Shown here piece after piece: positions 32,298-40,546 of a DNA stretch of 64,000 bases (position 1 is the stretch's first letter; every line of letters begins with the position of its first letter). The notes below the pieces were generated by a model that made no database searches, was not told the origin of the DNA, and saw only the letters and a program-made list of their open reading frames with translations. This DNA is from UBA964 sp031382085 (lineage in GTDB: Bacteria > Pseudomonadota > Gammaproteobacteria > Steroidobacterales > Steroidobacteraceae). The DNA lies in NCBI GenBank assembly GCA_031382085.1, contig JANMYM010000012.1:124001-188000 (forward strand), read 5' to 3'. The position numbers and the translations under genes were made by a program.

Positions 32298-33605
32298 CTA
32301 TGGCTGAGCGCCCGCACCCTGCCACGCGGCGATGCGAACGTCGCCCGTCACGCGGGCAAAGTCCTCGACCGCCCACAGCGCGCTGACCACGCCATCCTCA
32401 TGAAAACCGTAGCGCCACCAGGCGCCGCAGTAAAAACTGCGATTCTCGCCGGAAATTTCCCGTCGCCGCTGCTGCGCCTGTACAGCCCCGGGTGTGTACA
32501 CGGGATGTTCAACCTTGAATTGCCGGAGAATCTTGGCCGGGTCGATGTCGGCATCGCGATTCAGGGTCACCAGGAAGCGCGCCGGAGCGGTGATGTTCTG
32601 CAGCACATTCATGTCGTAGGTCAGGGCCAGCAGTTCCTGCTCCCTGGCTAACAGATGGTAGTTCCACGCGGCGCGCGCCAGCTTGTTGCGCGGCAGCAGG
32701 CGCTCGTCGGTGTGCAGCGTCACCTTGTTAGGCTGGCAGGCGAACTCGGCAAGTATCGCGCGTTCGCTGGCGCTGGGGTTGCCGAGCAGCGCCAGGGCCT
32801 GCTGGCCGTGGCAGGCGAAAACGACATAGTCATGCGGGGAACTTTCACCCCGCGCCGTCAGCAGCGTAACGCCCTCCGCGCTGCGATCTACGCGCTGGAT
32901 CGCAGTGCCGGTGCGGACGGTTGCGCGCAGCTGGCGCAGCAGGGCCCGCACGTATTCGCGCGAGCCGCCCTTGATGGCGCGCCACACCGGGCGTTTGTCG
33001 ACGTTCAGGAATCCGTGGCGCTGGAAGAAATCCACGAAGAACCTCGCTGGAAAGCCCAGCATCTGCGCTTCGGTCGCCGACCAGATCGCGCGCCCCATGG
33101 GCACGATGTAGTGCTCGCGAAACGAGCGAGAATAGCGGCCGAGCTCCAGAAATTCACCGAGCGTAAGCCGCATCGTGGCCGGGTCGTTGGCCAGCTCCGG
33201 TGCCAGTAGCTCCGGCGCCCGTTTGCTGAAGCGCAGGATGTCGACCAGCATGCGCAGGAATCGCGGGTTCAGCGCGTTGCGCCGCTGCGCAAACAATGAA
33301 TTCAACGACGTGCCGTTGTATTCGAGCCCGGTGCGCTCGCAGTTCAGGCTGAAACTCATGTTGGAGTCTTGCCAGGCGACACCCAGTTCGTCGATCAGGC
33401 GGATGAAGTTCGGGTAGGTCCAGTTATTAAAGACGATGAAACCGGTATCGATCGCGTAGTTCCGGCCCTGCCACTCGACATCCACGGTGGCAGTATGGCC
33501 GCCGACCTGGTCGTTAGCCTCGAACAACGTGACGTCATGCCGCGGCGCAAGAGCCCATGCAGCCGTGAGGCCGGCGATACCGGATCCTATAATGGCGATA
33601 CGCAT
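32298..33605 (-). CDS. COG2907 FAD-dependent oxidoreductase
   Basis: 435 residues. The dinucleotide fold IAIIGSGIAGLTAAWAL starts at residue 3; GGHTATVDV, NYAIDTGFIVFNNWTYPN and ERTGLEYNGTSLNSLF are features of the COG2907 amine-oxidase-like group. It may introduce or isomerise a double bond in a fatty-acyl chain before or after methylation. Evidence for this comes only from family context: relatives next to CFA-like enzymes are linked to furan or methylated fatty acids. The gaps are 11 bases to DUF1365 and 16 to the desaturase. Confidence 0.85.
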   Translation of the reverse strand: MRIAIIGSGIAGLTAAWALAPRHDVTLFEANDQVGGHTATVDVEWQGRNYAIDTGFIVFNNWTYPNFIRLIDELGVAWQDSNMSFSLNCERTGLEYNGTSLNSLFAQRRNALNPRFLRMLVDILRFSKRAPELLAPELANDPATMRLTLGEFLELGRYSRSFREHYIVPMGRAIWSATEAQMLGFPARFFVDFFQRHGFLNVDKRPVWRAIKGGSREYVRALLRQLRATVRTGTAIQRVDRSAEGVTLLTARGESSPHDYVVFACHGQQALALLGNPSASERAILAEFACQPNKVTLHTDERLLPRNKLARAAWNYHLLAREQELLALTYDMNVLQNITAPARFLVTLNRDADIDPAKILRQFKVEHPVYTPGAVQAQQRRREISGENRSFYCGAWWRYGFHEDGVVSALWAVEDFARVTGDVRIAAWQGAGAQP

Positions 33606-33621
33606 CCCAAGCCTCTACGGG

Positions 33622-34584
33622 CTAGCAGCGCGGTCGGATGCGTCGGTCGGAAAAATCGCGCGCGTGAACCGGGATGGGCTTGAGGTCCCAGACGATGCCG
33701 AGCCAGGACAATAGCTTGAGCGCATACCAGGTGATGTCGATTTCCCACCAGTAAAAGCCCTGTCGGGTCGAACTCGGGTAGTGATGGTGGTTGTTATGCC
33801 AGCCCTCGCCAAGCGTTACGAGCGCCAGCAGCCAGTTATTGCGGCTGGAGTCGCCGGTGCGATAGCGCTGGCCGCCGAACACATGCGACAGCGAGTTGAT
33901 CGTATAGGTGCCGTGGTAACAGATCACCGTGGACACAAAAAAGCCCCATACCAGCATCTGCCAGGCGTTGGTGCCCAGTTGCGGCTCCGTGCGCTCCAGC
34001 AACGCGCCCAGACCTAACATGCCGAACGCCAACGCCACGGGCACGAAGATGTCGAAACGGTCCAGCAACTGCAACTCGCGAAACTGCAGCAGGTCGCGCA
34101 CGCGTTTGAGATCGGGGGTGAAGCCCCTTTCGGTCAGGAACCAGCCCATGTGCGAACGGATAAACCCGTGACGGATCGGCGAGTGAATATCTTCAGGGCG
34201 GTCCGAGTGCGCATGGTGATGGCGGTGATGGGCCGCCCACCACACCGGCCCGCGCTGCACGGCCGACGCGCCCAGCAAGCCAAAGATGAATTGCCCGGCC
34301 CGCGATGTCTTGAAACTGCGATGGGAAAAATAGCGATGATAAAAGCCGGTAATCGCGAACATGCGCACCAGGTAGGCGACGCCCGCCACCAACACCGCAA
34401 CCGGACTCCAGCCCACCCAGATAATGGCGAAACAGGCGATGTGCATACCGGCGAACGGCAGGATGCGGGCCCAATCCACCTGGTCCCGCAACGAGTTGCG
34501 GTCGCGCGCGGTGACCACCCCTGTATCGAACCAGAGGGCCAGCGCCCGCATCCAGCGGACCGGCAGTGAGACGCTGCTATCCAT
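33622..34584 (-). CDS. acyl-CoA/acyl-lipid desaturase (membrane di-iron)
   Basis: 320 residues with four membrane segments. The three histidine boxes HRYFSHRSF, HRHHHAHSD and HNNHHHYPSS hold the di-iron centre of Delta9-type desaturases. It introduces a cis double bond into saturated acyl chains with O2 and an electron donor, supplying the substrate for the CFA-type methyltransferase downstream. It is second in the run after htpX (gap 18 bases). Confidence 0.88.
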   Translation of the reverse strand: MDSSVSLPVRWMRALALWFDTGVVTARDRNSLRDQVDWARILPFAGMHIACFAIIWVGWSPVAVLVAGVAYLVRMFAITGFYHRYFSHRSFKTSRAGQFIFGLLGASAVQRGPVWWAAHHRHHHAHSDRPEDIHSPIRHGFIRSHMGWFLTERGFTPDLKRVRDLLQFRELQLLDRFDIFVPVALAFGMLGLGALLERTEPQLGTNAWQMLVWGFFVSTVICYHGTYTINSLSHVFGGQRYRTGDSSRNNWLLALVTLGEGWHNNHHHYPSSTRQGFYWWEIDITWYALKLLSWLGIVWDLKPIPVHARDFSDRRIRPRC

Positions 34585-34602
34585 CGTGGCGCCGCGAAGG
34601 TA

Positions 34603-35487
34603 TCAAGCGGCGGTCGAACTACGCAATGCGGCGATTCGCTCATCCAGAGGCGGGTGGGTCATGAACAGCGCCTTCAGGCCGCGACCGGGAACGCTGGCAA
34701 TGCCAAATGCCCGCATCGCGTCCGGCAGCGGCTGCGGGTCATGCGCGCGTTTCAGCGACTCAAGCGCGCCGATCATGGCGTCGCGGCCACCTAACGCGGC
34801 GCCGGCGGCATCAGCGCGGAATTCGCGCCGCCGCGAAAACCAGGCAACGATCATGCTGGCGAGCACGCCGAAGACGACTTCCGCAGCCATCACGCTTACG
34901 AAATAACCGATTCCGCGGCCGTTCTCGTTCTTGAGTATGGCCTTGTCAATGAAATTGCCGACGATACGCGCCAGGAAAATCACAAAAGTGTTTACCACGC
35001 CCTGGATCAGGGTCAGCGTCACCATATCGCCGTTAGCAACGTGGCCGATTTCGTGCCCGATCACCGCTTCCACTTCGCGCTTGTTCATGCGCTGCAGCAG
35101 GCCGGTGCTGACTGCCACCAGCGCCTTGTTCTTGTTGGCGCCGGTGGCGAAGGCGTTAGGATCCGGCGAATCGAAAATACCAACTTCCGGCATGCCGATG
35201 CCGACTTCCTTGGAGAAGCGTTCGATGGTGCTCACCAGCCAGCGCTCGGTCTCGTTACTGGCCTGGGTGATCACCCGCACGCCCATGGCCCGCTTGGCCG
35301 ACCACTTGGAGATGAGCAGCGAAATGATCGCGCCACCAAAACCAAACAGAGCAGCAAATACCAACAGGCCGCCCAGATCCTGGCCCGTGCTGGCCAGGTA
35401 GACGTCGATGCCCAGCAGGCGCGCAACGATCGTCAGGACGAGCATCACGGCCAGGTTGGTCAACAGGAACAGGAAAATACGTTTCAT
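34603..35487 (-). CDS. htpX: HtpX inner-membrane zinc metalloprotease
   Basis: 294 residues, normal length for HtpX (E. coli 293). Two N-terminal helices, then HEIGH (His145, Glu146, His149), further helices, and the downstream EFRADAAGA segment with the third zinc ligand. The start MKRIFLFLLTNLAVM matches E. coli closely. HtpX takes part in quality control of inner-membrane proteins together with FtsH. It heads a nine-gene minus-strand run of lipid-modifying and exported enzymes. AAGGAG precedes the ATG. Confidence 0.93.
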   Translation of the reverse strand: MKRIFLFLLTNLAVMLVLTIVARLLGIDVYLASTGQDLGGLLVFAALFGFGGAIISLLISKWSAKRAMGVRVITQASNETERWLVSTIERFSKEVGIGMPEVGIFDSPDPNAFATGANKNKALVAVSTGLLQRMNKREVEAVIGHEIGHVANGDMVTLTLIQGVVNTFVIFLARIVGNFIDKAILKNENGRGIGYFVSVMAAEVVFGVLASMIVAWFSRRREFRADAAGAALGGRDAMIGALESLKRAHDPQPLPDAMRAFGIASVPGRGLKALFMTHPPLDERIAALRSSTAA

Positions 35488-35627
35488 CGCGAATCACTCC
35501 TTGTGAAGGGCGAACATGCAGTGCTCGATTCGATTGTGTCTAAAAGACAAAGTTCAAGCCACTATTTTAGCCCAATGCGCCAAATGTCCTGGCAAGGGGG
35601 TGCCAATGGACATACTTCGGTTACGCC
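35488..35627 (-). promoter_or_regulatory. htpX promoter region
   Basis: The 140 bases between mobB and htpX are AT-richer than their surroundings. Read on the minus strand they hold a CTTGAA word about 60 bases before htpX, like a heat-shock -35, a TAAAAT about 20 bases further upstream, and AAGGAG 10 bases before the ATG. The matching heat-shock -10 (CCCCAT) is not clear, so the sigma factor is undecided. I see no hairpin-plus-T terminator for mobB. Confidence 0.3.
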
Positions 35628-36194
35628 CTAGCGCGCATGCAGGCGTGCCAGCCGGGTCGCGGGGCCGCGTCGCCGGGTTGCCGGCAAGGTGCTCGTCAAT
35701 GGCAGATTCAGGATGAAATCGGCAATCGCAGCGGTGTCGTCCAGATCCAGGCTGGTCAGCCCGGTCGGCAGTTCGCCGTTATCGTCCTTGGGCAGCGCGA
35801 TCGCGACCAGGCCGCTCGCGTCGGTACCCGGCTCGCGTGCGCCGAGAAAACTGCGAAAAACCTCGATCCGTGGCACTGCGCGCAGCTCCGAAAAACCTTC
35901 GATCAGCAACAAGTCGACTGGCGGCACCTGCCGCAGCACATCCGGGAGGTCCATGGGCTGTGACAAATCGCCTAACAACGCATAGCGCCGGTCCGAGACC
36001 AGCAAGGTCGCGCTGGCACCGGCGGCGCGATGGCGCCAGCTGTCCTTGCCGGGCAGATCGAGTTCGAAGTCGTGGTGATGGGTGTGTTTGACCGTGGCCA
36101 CGCGCAAACCGCGCGCGACAAAATGCCGGATCAAGCGCTCGATCAGATGCGTCTTGCCGCTGCCCGACCGACCCACGATGGCCACCGTTCGCAA
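35628..36194 (-). CDS. mobB: molybdopterin-guanine dinucleotide biosynthesis adaptor MobB
   Basis: About 188 residues. GRSGSGKTHLIERLI is the P-loop, KHTHHHDFELDLPGKDSWRHRAAGA (in parts) and LLLIEGFSEL are MobB signatures. MobB binds GTP and assists MobA in making Mo-bis-MGD. No ATG fits; a TTG at 36194 behind AGGGGACAGGA starts just before the P-loop strand and is my choice, with GTG 36185 possible. It is 25 bases after the VIT1-like gene, apart from the other Mo-cofactor genes at 40-44 kb. Confidence 0.83.
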   Translation of the reverse strand: MRTVAIVGRSGSGKTHLIERLIRHFVARGLRVATVKHTHHHDFELDLPGKDSWRHRAAGASATLLVSDRRYALLGDLSQPMDLPDVLRQVPPVDLLLIEGFSELRAVPRIEVFRSFLGAREPGTDASGLVAIALPKDDNGELPTGLTSLDLDDTAAIADFILNLPLTSTLPATRRRGPATRLARLHAR

Positions 36195-36219
36195 TTCCTG
36201 TCCCCTCGGCTGCTGGCGC

Positions 36220-37248
36220 TTACGAGAGCGCGACGCCAAGCATGCGGCCGACGACGAACGCGAGCAATCCCGCGCCGCCTCCAATGACCACCATGCGCAG
36301 GCCATTGCCCCAGGCGTTGCGGCCGCTGAACAGGCTCATCAGCATGCCGACGCCGAACAGGGCGACACCGGTGACGGCGATCGTTGCCATCAGCGCCGTG
36401 TCATGCGGGGCACGCAACAGAAACGGCACGAGTGGCAGCGTCGCACCCACCGCAAAGGATGCGAATGACGACGAGGCCGCACCCCAGGGGGAGCCCAGTT
36501 CATCCGGATTGAGCCCCAGTTCTTCGCGCGACAACACATCGAGTGCGTGGTCCGGATTTGATAGGAGTTCGCGCGCCATGGCGCGAGCGCGATCCAGATC
36601 CATGCCGCGCGCGTTGTAGATCAGCGCGAGTTCTTCGGCTTCTTCTTCGGGATATTCGGCCAGTTCTTCGCGCTCGAGTGCGATCTGGTATTCGTACATC
36701 TCGCGCTGCGAGCGCACCGAAATGTATTCACCGGACGCCATGGAAAGCGCGCCCGCCAACAGTCCCGCGATGCCGGTGACCAGCACTGAATCGCTGCTCG
36801 CGCCGGCGGCGGCCACGCCAAAGACCAGTGCCGCATTCGACACCAGCCCATCGTTGATGCCAAACACGGCGGCGCGCAGATTGCCACCGCCGAAGCCGCG
36901 ATGGCGTTCGCCGACCTGTGCGATCGAGGTCGGCATTTCGTGGCCGGCCGACTGACTGCTCGTATACACCGACAAGCCGCGCAGCTTCATCGCTGCCAGC
37001 ACCGGACGTACTTTGCGCGGACCCAGGGCGCGCACCAGGGCTGCGACTATTTTGCCGCGCATCGACGGCACGAACACGTGATTGCCGGGATGGCTCTCGC
37101 GCCATTTGTCCGCCTGCTGTTCGGCGGCGGTCGCGAGCTTCAGAAACAGCTGTGACTTGGCGCGATCGCGCTCAACGGCTGCGACGATCCGGTACAACCA
37201 GGCTGATTCTTTCTCGTGACGCCAGCTGTCAACGCCGCTGCCGCTCAT
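36220..37248 (-). CDS. VIT1/CCC1-family metal transporter with N-terminal helical domain
   Basis: 342 residues. Residues about 10-110 are a helical, ferritin/rubrerythrin-like domain (EKESAWLYRIVAAVERDRAKSQLF in parts); residues about 115-340 carry five membrane helices with the CCC1 signatures AAVFGINDGLVSNAALVFGV and MASGEYISVRSQREMYEYQ and the cytoplasmic three-helix metal domain EEEAEELALIYNARG. Such proteins move Fe2+ or Mn2+ out of the cytoplasm. It starts 3 bases after the acidic-tail gene. Confidence 0.86.
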   Translation of the reverse strand: MSGSGVDSWRHEKESAWLYRIVAAVERDRAKSQLFLKLATAAEQQADKWRESHPGNHVFVPSMRGKIVAALVRALGPRKVRPVLAAMKLRGLSVYTSSQSAGHEMPTSIAQVGERHRGFGGGNLRAAVFGINDGLVSNAALVFGVAAAGASSDSVLVTGIAGLLAGALSMASGEYISVRSQREMYEYQIALEREELAEYPEEEAEELALIYNARGMDLDRARAMARELLSNPDHALDVLSREELGLNPDELGSPWGAASSSFASFAVGATLPLVPFLLRAPHDTALMATIAVTGVALFGVGMLMSLFSGRNAWGNGLRMVVIGGGAGLLAFVVGRMLGVALS

Positions 37249-37251
37249 GAG

Positions 37252-37578
37252 CTAGCGATCATGTTCAGCATCGTCATCGTCGTCCCGATCGTCGTCGTCT
37301 TCCTCTTCATCGTCCTCTTCTTCGTCCTCTTCTTCGTCCTCGTCCTCGTCCTCGTCCTCTTCATCCTCTTCATCCTCATCCGACCAGCCTTCCGGCTCCT
37401 CGGTGACTTCGAGGTCCAGTTCGTGCCAGGTGTCGATGTCGATTTCCTCGATTTCGCGGTCCAGGTATTCGATTTCAACCACTTCGGTGTCTTCGTCGAC
37501 CGATAGCACGCGAAACGTCTCTTCTTCCTCGACGTTTTCATACCAACGGCCGCGAACCGGTTCGTGATCTCTACTCAC
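37252..37578 (-). CDS. acidic-tailed small protein (DUF6763-like)
   Basis: About 108 residues from GTG 37578, chosen because AGGAA stands 8 bases upstream and the sequence then reads (M)SRDHEPVRGRWYENVEEEETF, the expected family start. The front half is a small beta-rich domain (FRVLSVDEDTEVVEIEYLD, IEEIDIDTWHELDL); the last third is almost pure Asp/Glu, encoded by a trinucleotide-repeat-like tract. It precedes the CCC1-type transporter by 3 bases, so binding of metal or interaction with the transporter is conceivable, but unproven. Confidence 0.72.
   Translation of the reverse strand: MSRDHEPVRGRWYENVEEEETFRVLSVDEDTEVVEIEYLDREIEEIDIDTWHELDLEVTEEPEGWSDEDEEDEEDEDEDEDEEEDEEEDDEEEDDDDRDDDDDAEHDR
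37273..37385 (-). repeat. trinucleotide-repeat-like tract encoding a poly-Asp/Glu tail
   Basis: On the plus strand the tract is a run of TCG, TCC and TTC triplets with several perfect GTCCTC repeats; on the coding strand it is GAC/GAG/GAT/GAA. It lies inside the acidic-tail gene and could vary in length by slippage in steps of three without breaking the frame. Confidence 0.6.
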
Positions 37579-37664
37579 AAGCTTTCCTGATTGCTGCGCG
37601 TCTCGGTTTGCGCGCTTCGACACGCAGTTTAGGCAAGCTGCTGCAGGGAGGCAATTAGGGTTGC

Positions 37665-37670
37665 TATATT
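37665..37670 (+). promoter_or_regulatory. -10-like TATATT, candidate leaderless start for proB
   Basis: TATATT is followed by 6 bases and then ATG 37677. GGGAGG further upstream lies about 20 bases from the ATG, too far to act as its ribosome-binding site. Confidence 0.45.
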
Positions 37671-37676
37671 GCGGTC

Positions 37677-38816
37677 ATGTCCGCGCCACCTATTGCCAAA
37701 GCCCGACGTATCGTCGTCAAAGTCGGATCCGCCCTGTTGGTGGACGGCGCCAGCGGCCGTTTGAATCGAGCCTGGCTCGAAACGCTGGTCGATGATCTTG
37801 CCCGGCTGCGCAAACGCGACCAGGAAGTCATCCTGGTGTCTTCAGGGGCCATTGCGCTGGGGCGACGTACCCTTGGACTGACCCGTGGTGAGCTGAAGCT
37901 GGAGGAAAGCCAGGCCGCCGCCGCGGTCGGGCAGATTCGCCTTGCCCATGCGTACAAGGAGCTGCTGGACGCGCGTAATCTGCCGGTGGCGCAGATCTTG
38001 CTGACCCTGGAGGACAGCGAAGAGCGGCGACGCTATCTCAACGCACGCGCCACGCTCAAGACCCTGTTGTCGCTGGGCGCCATTCCGGTCATCAACGAAA
38101 ACGATACTGTCGCCACCTCCGAAATCCGCTATGGCGACAATGACCGGCTTGCTGCGCGTGTCGCGCAGATGACAGGCGCCGACTGCCTGGTGCTGCTGTC
38201 CGATGTGGACGGGCTCTTTACCGCCGACCCTAACAAAGATCCGGGCGCACAGCTGTTGCCGCGAATTTCCCGGATCACACCCGAGATCGAAGCGCTGGCG
38301 GGAGTGTCGACTTCGGGCCTGGGGCGCGGCGGCATGGTGACCAAGTTGTTAGCTGCGAAGATCGCGGTCGCCGCGGGCTGCCATATGTGCATTGCGGCGG
38401 GGCACTACCCGCATCCGCTACGACGCATAGAAAAGGAAAACCGCGGCAGCTGGTTTGTTCCGCATACGACCGCGCGCAGTGCACGCGCCCAGTGGATTGC
38501 CGGCAGCCTGGCGCCGGCTGGCACTTTGCGCATCGATGAGGGGGCGCTACGCGCGTTGCGCGCCGGCAAGAGCCTGCTGCCTGCCGGAGTCACCGCCATC
38601 GATGGCCGCTTCGAACGCGGCGATACCGTAAGCATACGTGCCGCGGATGGCGCGGAAATTGCCCGCGGGCTCGTGACCTGGTCAGATGACGATGCGCGCC
38701 GCGTGTTGGGGCGGAAATCCGCTGAAATCGAGGTGCTGCTCGGGTTTCGCGGCCGCACCGAACTTGTGCATCGCGACGACCTCGTGATGCTGGAGCGGCT
38801 CGCCGATGAACACTGA
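37677..38816 (+). CDS. proB: glutamate 5-kinase
   Basis: 379 residues. The amino-acid-kinase domain (VVKVGSALLV, SSGAIALGRR, INENDTVATSEIRYGDND, LLSDVDGLFTADP, GRGGMVTKLLAAKIA) spans about 10-260; a PUA domain follows (about 285-370). It phosphorylates glutamate, the first step of proline synthesis, and is usually feedback-inhibited by proline. proA overlaps its 3' end by 11 bases, so the two steps are made together. Its ATG directly follows a -10-like hexamer. Confidence 0.95.
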   Translation: MSAPPIAKARRIVVKVGSALLVDGASGRLNRAWLETLVDDLARLRKRDQEVILVSSGAIALGRRTLGLTRGELKLEESQAAAAVGQIRLAHAYKELLDARNLPVAQILLTLEDSEERRRYLNARATLKTLLSLGAIPVINENDTVATSEIRYGDNDRLAARVAQMTGADCLVLLSDVDGLFTADPNKDPGAQLLPRISRITPEIEALAGVSTSGLGRGGMVTKLLAAKIAVAAGCHMCIAAGHYPHPLRRIEKENRGSWFVPHTTARSARAQWIAGSLAPAGTLRIDEGALRALRAGKSLLPAGVTAIDGRFERGDTVSIRAADGAEIARGLVTWSDDDARRVLGRKSAEIEVLLGFRGRTELVHRDDLVMLERLADEH

Positions 38817-40074
38817 CAATCTGTTGGCGCAAATGCGCGCCCTCGGCGCCGCCGCGGTGGCCGCACAGGCGCCGCTGGCGCAGTCCTCCACGACAGCGCG
38901 CAACAAGGCGCTGCGCGCCGCGGCGACGGCGTTGCGCGCGCGGCAGGGCGCGATCCTGCAGGCTAACAGCGGGGATCTCGCCGCGGCGCGCGGGCGCGGC
39001 CTGTCGGCGGCGCTGCTCGATCGGCTGGCGCTCGATGGCGGCCGCATCGAAGCGATGGCGCGTGGCCTCGAGGAGATCGCCGCACTGCCGGACCCGATCG
39101 GCCGGGTGCTCGCCGAGTGGACGCGGCCTAACGGACTCAGGATCCAGCGCGTGGCGGTGCCGCTCGGCGTGGTTGCGATCATTTATGAAAGCCGGCCGAA
39201 CGTGACTGCGGATGCCGGCGCCTTGTGTCTCAAGTCAGCGAACCCCGTGATTCTGCGCGGCGGCTCGGAGAGTGCTCACTCCAGCGCGGCGATATACGCC
39301 GCTCTGTCAGACGGTTTGCGCGCCGCAGGCTTGCCCGCGGCCGCGATCCAGCTGGTGCCAACCACCGATCGCGCCGCGGTCGGCATGTTGCTGGCGGACC
39401 TGGGCGAGTACATCGATGTCGTCGTGCCGCGCGGGGGCCGCAGCCTGGTCGAACGCGTGCAGCGCGAGGCGCGCGTGCCCGTGATCGGCCATCTGGAGGG
39501 CATTTGCCACGTTTATGTGCACGTTGCGGCCGATCCGCTCATGGCCCGCGACATCCTGATCAACTCCAAGTTGCGCCGCACCGGTGTCTGCGGAGCCGCC
39601 GAGACGCTGCTGCTGGACGCGGCACTGCCGTCCGCCGTGCGCCGCGACCTGCTGGCCGCGTTGTTAGATGCAGACTGCGCGGTGCGTGGCGATGCTGATT
39701 GCCGGGCGCTGGATCAGCGCGTGACCGCGGCCACTGAGGTCGACTGGTCCACCGAATACCTCGACAGCATCATTGCGGCGCGCGTCGTGCCGGGCATCGA
39801 TGCGGCGCTGGCGCATATCGCGCACTATGGTTCGGCGCACACCGAAACAATTGTGACGGCCGACGCGAGCGCGGCGGAGTATTTCCTGTCGCGTTGTGAC
39901 AGCGCGATTGTGCTGCACAACGCTTCGACCCAGTTTGCCGACGGCGGTGAATTCGGCATGGGCGCGGAAATCGGCATATCGACCGACCGTTTTCATGCGC
40001 GCGGACCGGTCGGTGTCGAACAGCTGACCAGCTACAAGTACGTGGTGCGCGGCCAGGGGCAGGTCCGGCCCTGA
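38806..40074 (+). CDS. proA: glutamate-5-semialdehyde dehydrogenase (gamma-glutamyl phosphate reductase)
   Basis: 422 residues, full length. PLGVVAIIYESRPNVTADAGALCLKS (in parts), the GGSES region, VVPRGGRSLVERV and the catalytic Cys segment RRTGVCGAAETLL are diagnostic; HTETIVTAD and DGGEFGMGAEIGIST close the protein. It reduces glutamyl phosphate with NADPH to the semialdehyde that cyclises to pyrroline-5-carboxylate. It overlaps proB and is convergent with moaE (gap 10 bases). Confidence 0.95.
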   Translation: MNTDNLLAQMRALGAAAVAAQAPLAQSSTTARNKALRAAATALRARQGAILQANSGDLAAARGRGLSAALLDRLALDGGRIEAMARGLEEIAALPDPIGRVLAEWTRPNGLRIQRVAVPLGVVAIIYESRPNVTADAGALCLKSANPVILRGGSESAHSSAAIYAALSDGLRAAGLPAAAIQLVPTTDRAAVGMLLADLGEYIDVVVPRGGRSLVERVQREARVPVIGHLEGICHVYVHVAADPLMARDILINSKLRRTGVCGAAETLLLDAALPSAVRRDLLAALLDADCAVRGDADCRALDQRVTAATEVDWSTEYLDSIIAARVVPGIDAALAHIAHYGSAHTETIVTADASAAEYFLSRCDSAIVLHNASTQFADGGEFGMGAEIGISTDRFHARGPVGVEQLTSYKYVVRGQGQVRP

Positions 40075-40084
40075 CAGCGTCGCC

Positions 40085-40537
40085 TCAGTGATCGTGCGTG
40101 TGCGCGGCCGGTGCGGCGCAGCGTTCGCAATTGACCCAACCCGAATCGCCACTGACGTAGTGTTCTTTTTTCCAGATCGGAACGCGATGTTTGACTTCAT
40201 CGATGATGTAACGGCAGGCGCGAAATGCCTCGTCGCGATGCGCGGCGCTGACACCAACCCAGACGGCAACATCGCCGATGCCAAGATCCCCCAGCCGGTG
40301 CACGCACTGCACGGCTTTGATTGGAAAACGGCTGCGGGCTTCCTCGATGATGCGCGCGCCCTCCTTGACACCTAACAATTCAAAGGCCTGGTACTCGAGG
40401 CGCGTGACCGCCATGCCCTCGTTGTGGTTGCGCACCCAGCCCTCGAAGGCGCAGAAGCCGCCGCTCGCCGCGTTGGCAAGCCGCCGCGGATAGTCCGCAA
40501 CGGTCAGTGGCGCGTGGCTGAATTCAAAAACGGCCAT
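40085..40537 (-). CDS. moaE: molybdopterin synthase catalytic subunit MoaE
   Basis: 150 residues. GAFCAFEGWVRNHNEG-type segment (here SGGFCAFEGWVRNHNEG), LEYQAFELLGVKEG, HRLGDLGIGDVAVWVGVSAAHRDEAF (in parts) and the KHRVPIWKKEHY motif with the active-site lysines are present. MoaE with thiocarboxylated MoaD converts cPMP to molybdopterin. It is the last gene of the Mo-cofactor operon, 9 bases after the MobA-MoaD fusion. Confidence 0.93.
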   Translation of the reverse strand: MAVFEFSHAPLTVADYPRRLANAASGGFCAFEGWVRNHNEGMAVTRLEYQAFELLGVKEGARIIEEARSRFPIKAVQCVHRLGDLGIGDVAVWVGVSAAHRDEAFRACRYIIDEVKHRVPIWKKEHYVSGDSGWVNCERCAAPAAHTHDH

Positions 40538-40546
40538 GGCGCCGGC

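Noticed and set aside
37273..37385. Repeat tract considered as a CRISPR or satellite array
   Set aside because: Units are only three bases, there are no spacers, and the tract is in frame within a gene.
37216..37506. Plus-strand open frame encoding a very hydrophobic 96-residue protein
   Set aside because: It is the exact antisense of the Asp/Glu tail, whose codons read as Val/Leu/Phe on the other strand; not a real membrane protein.
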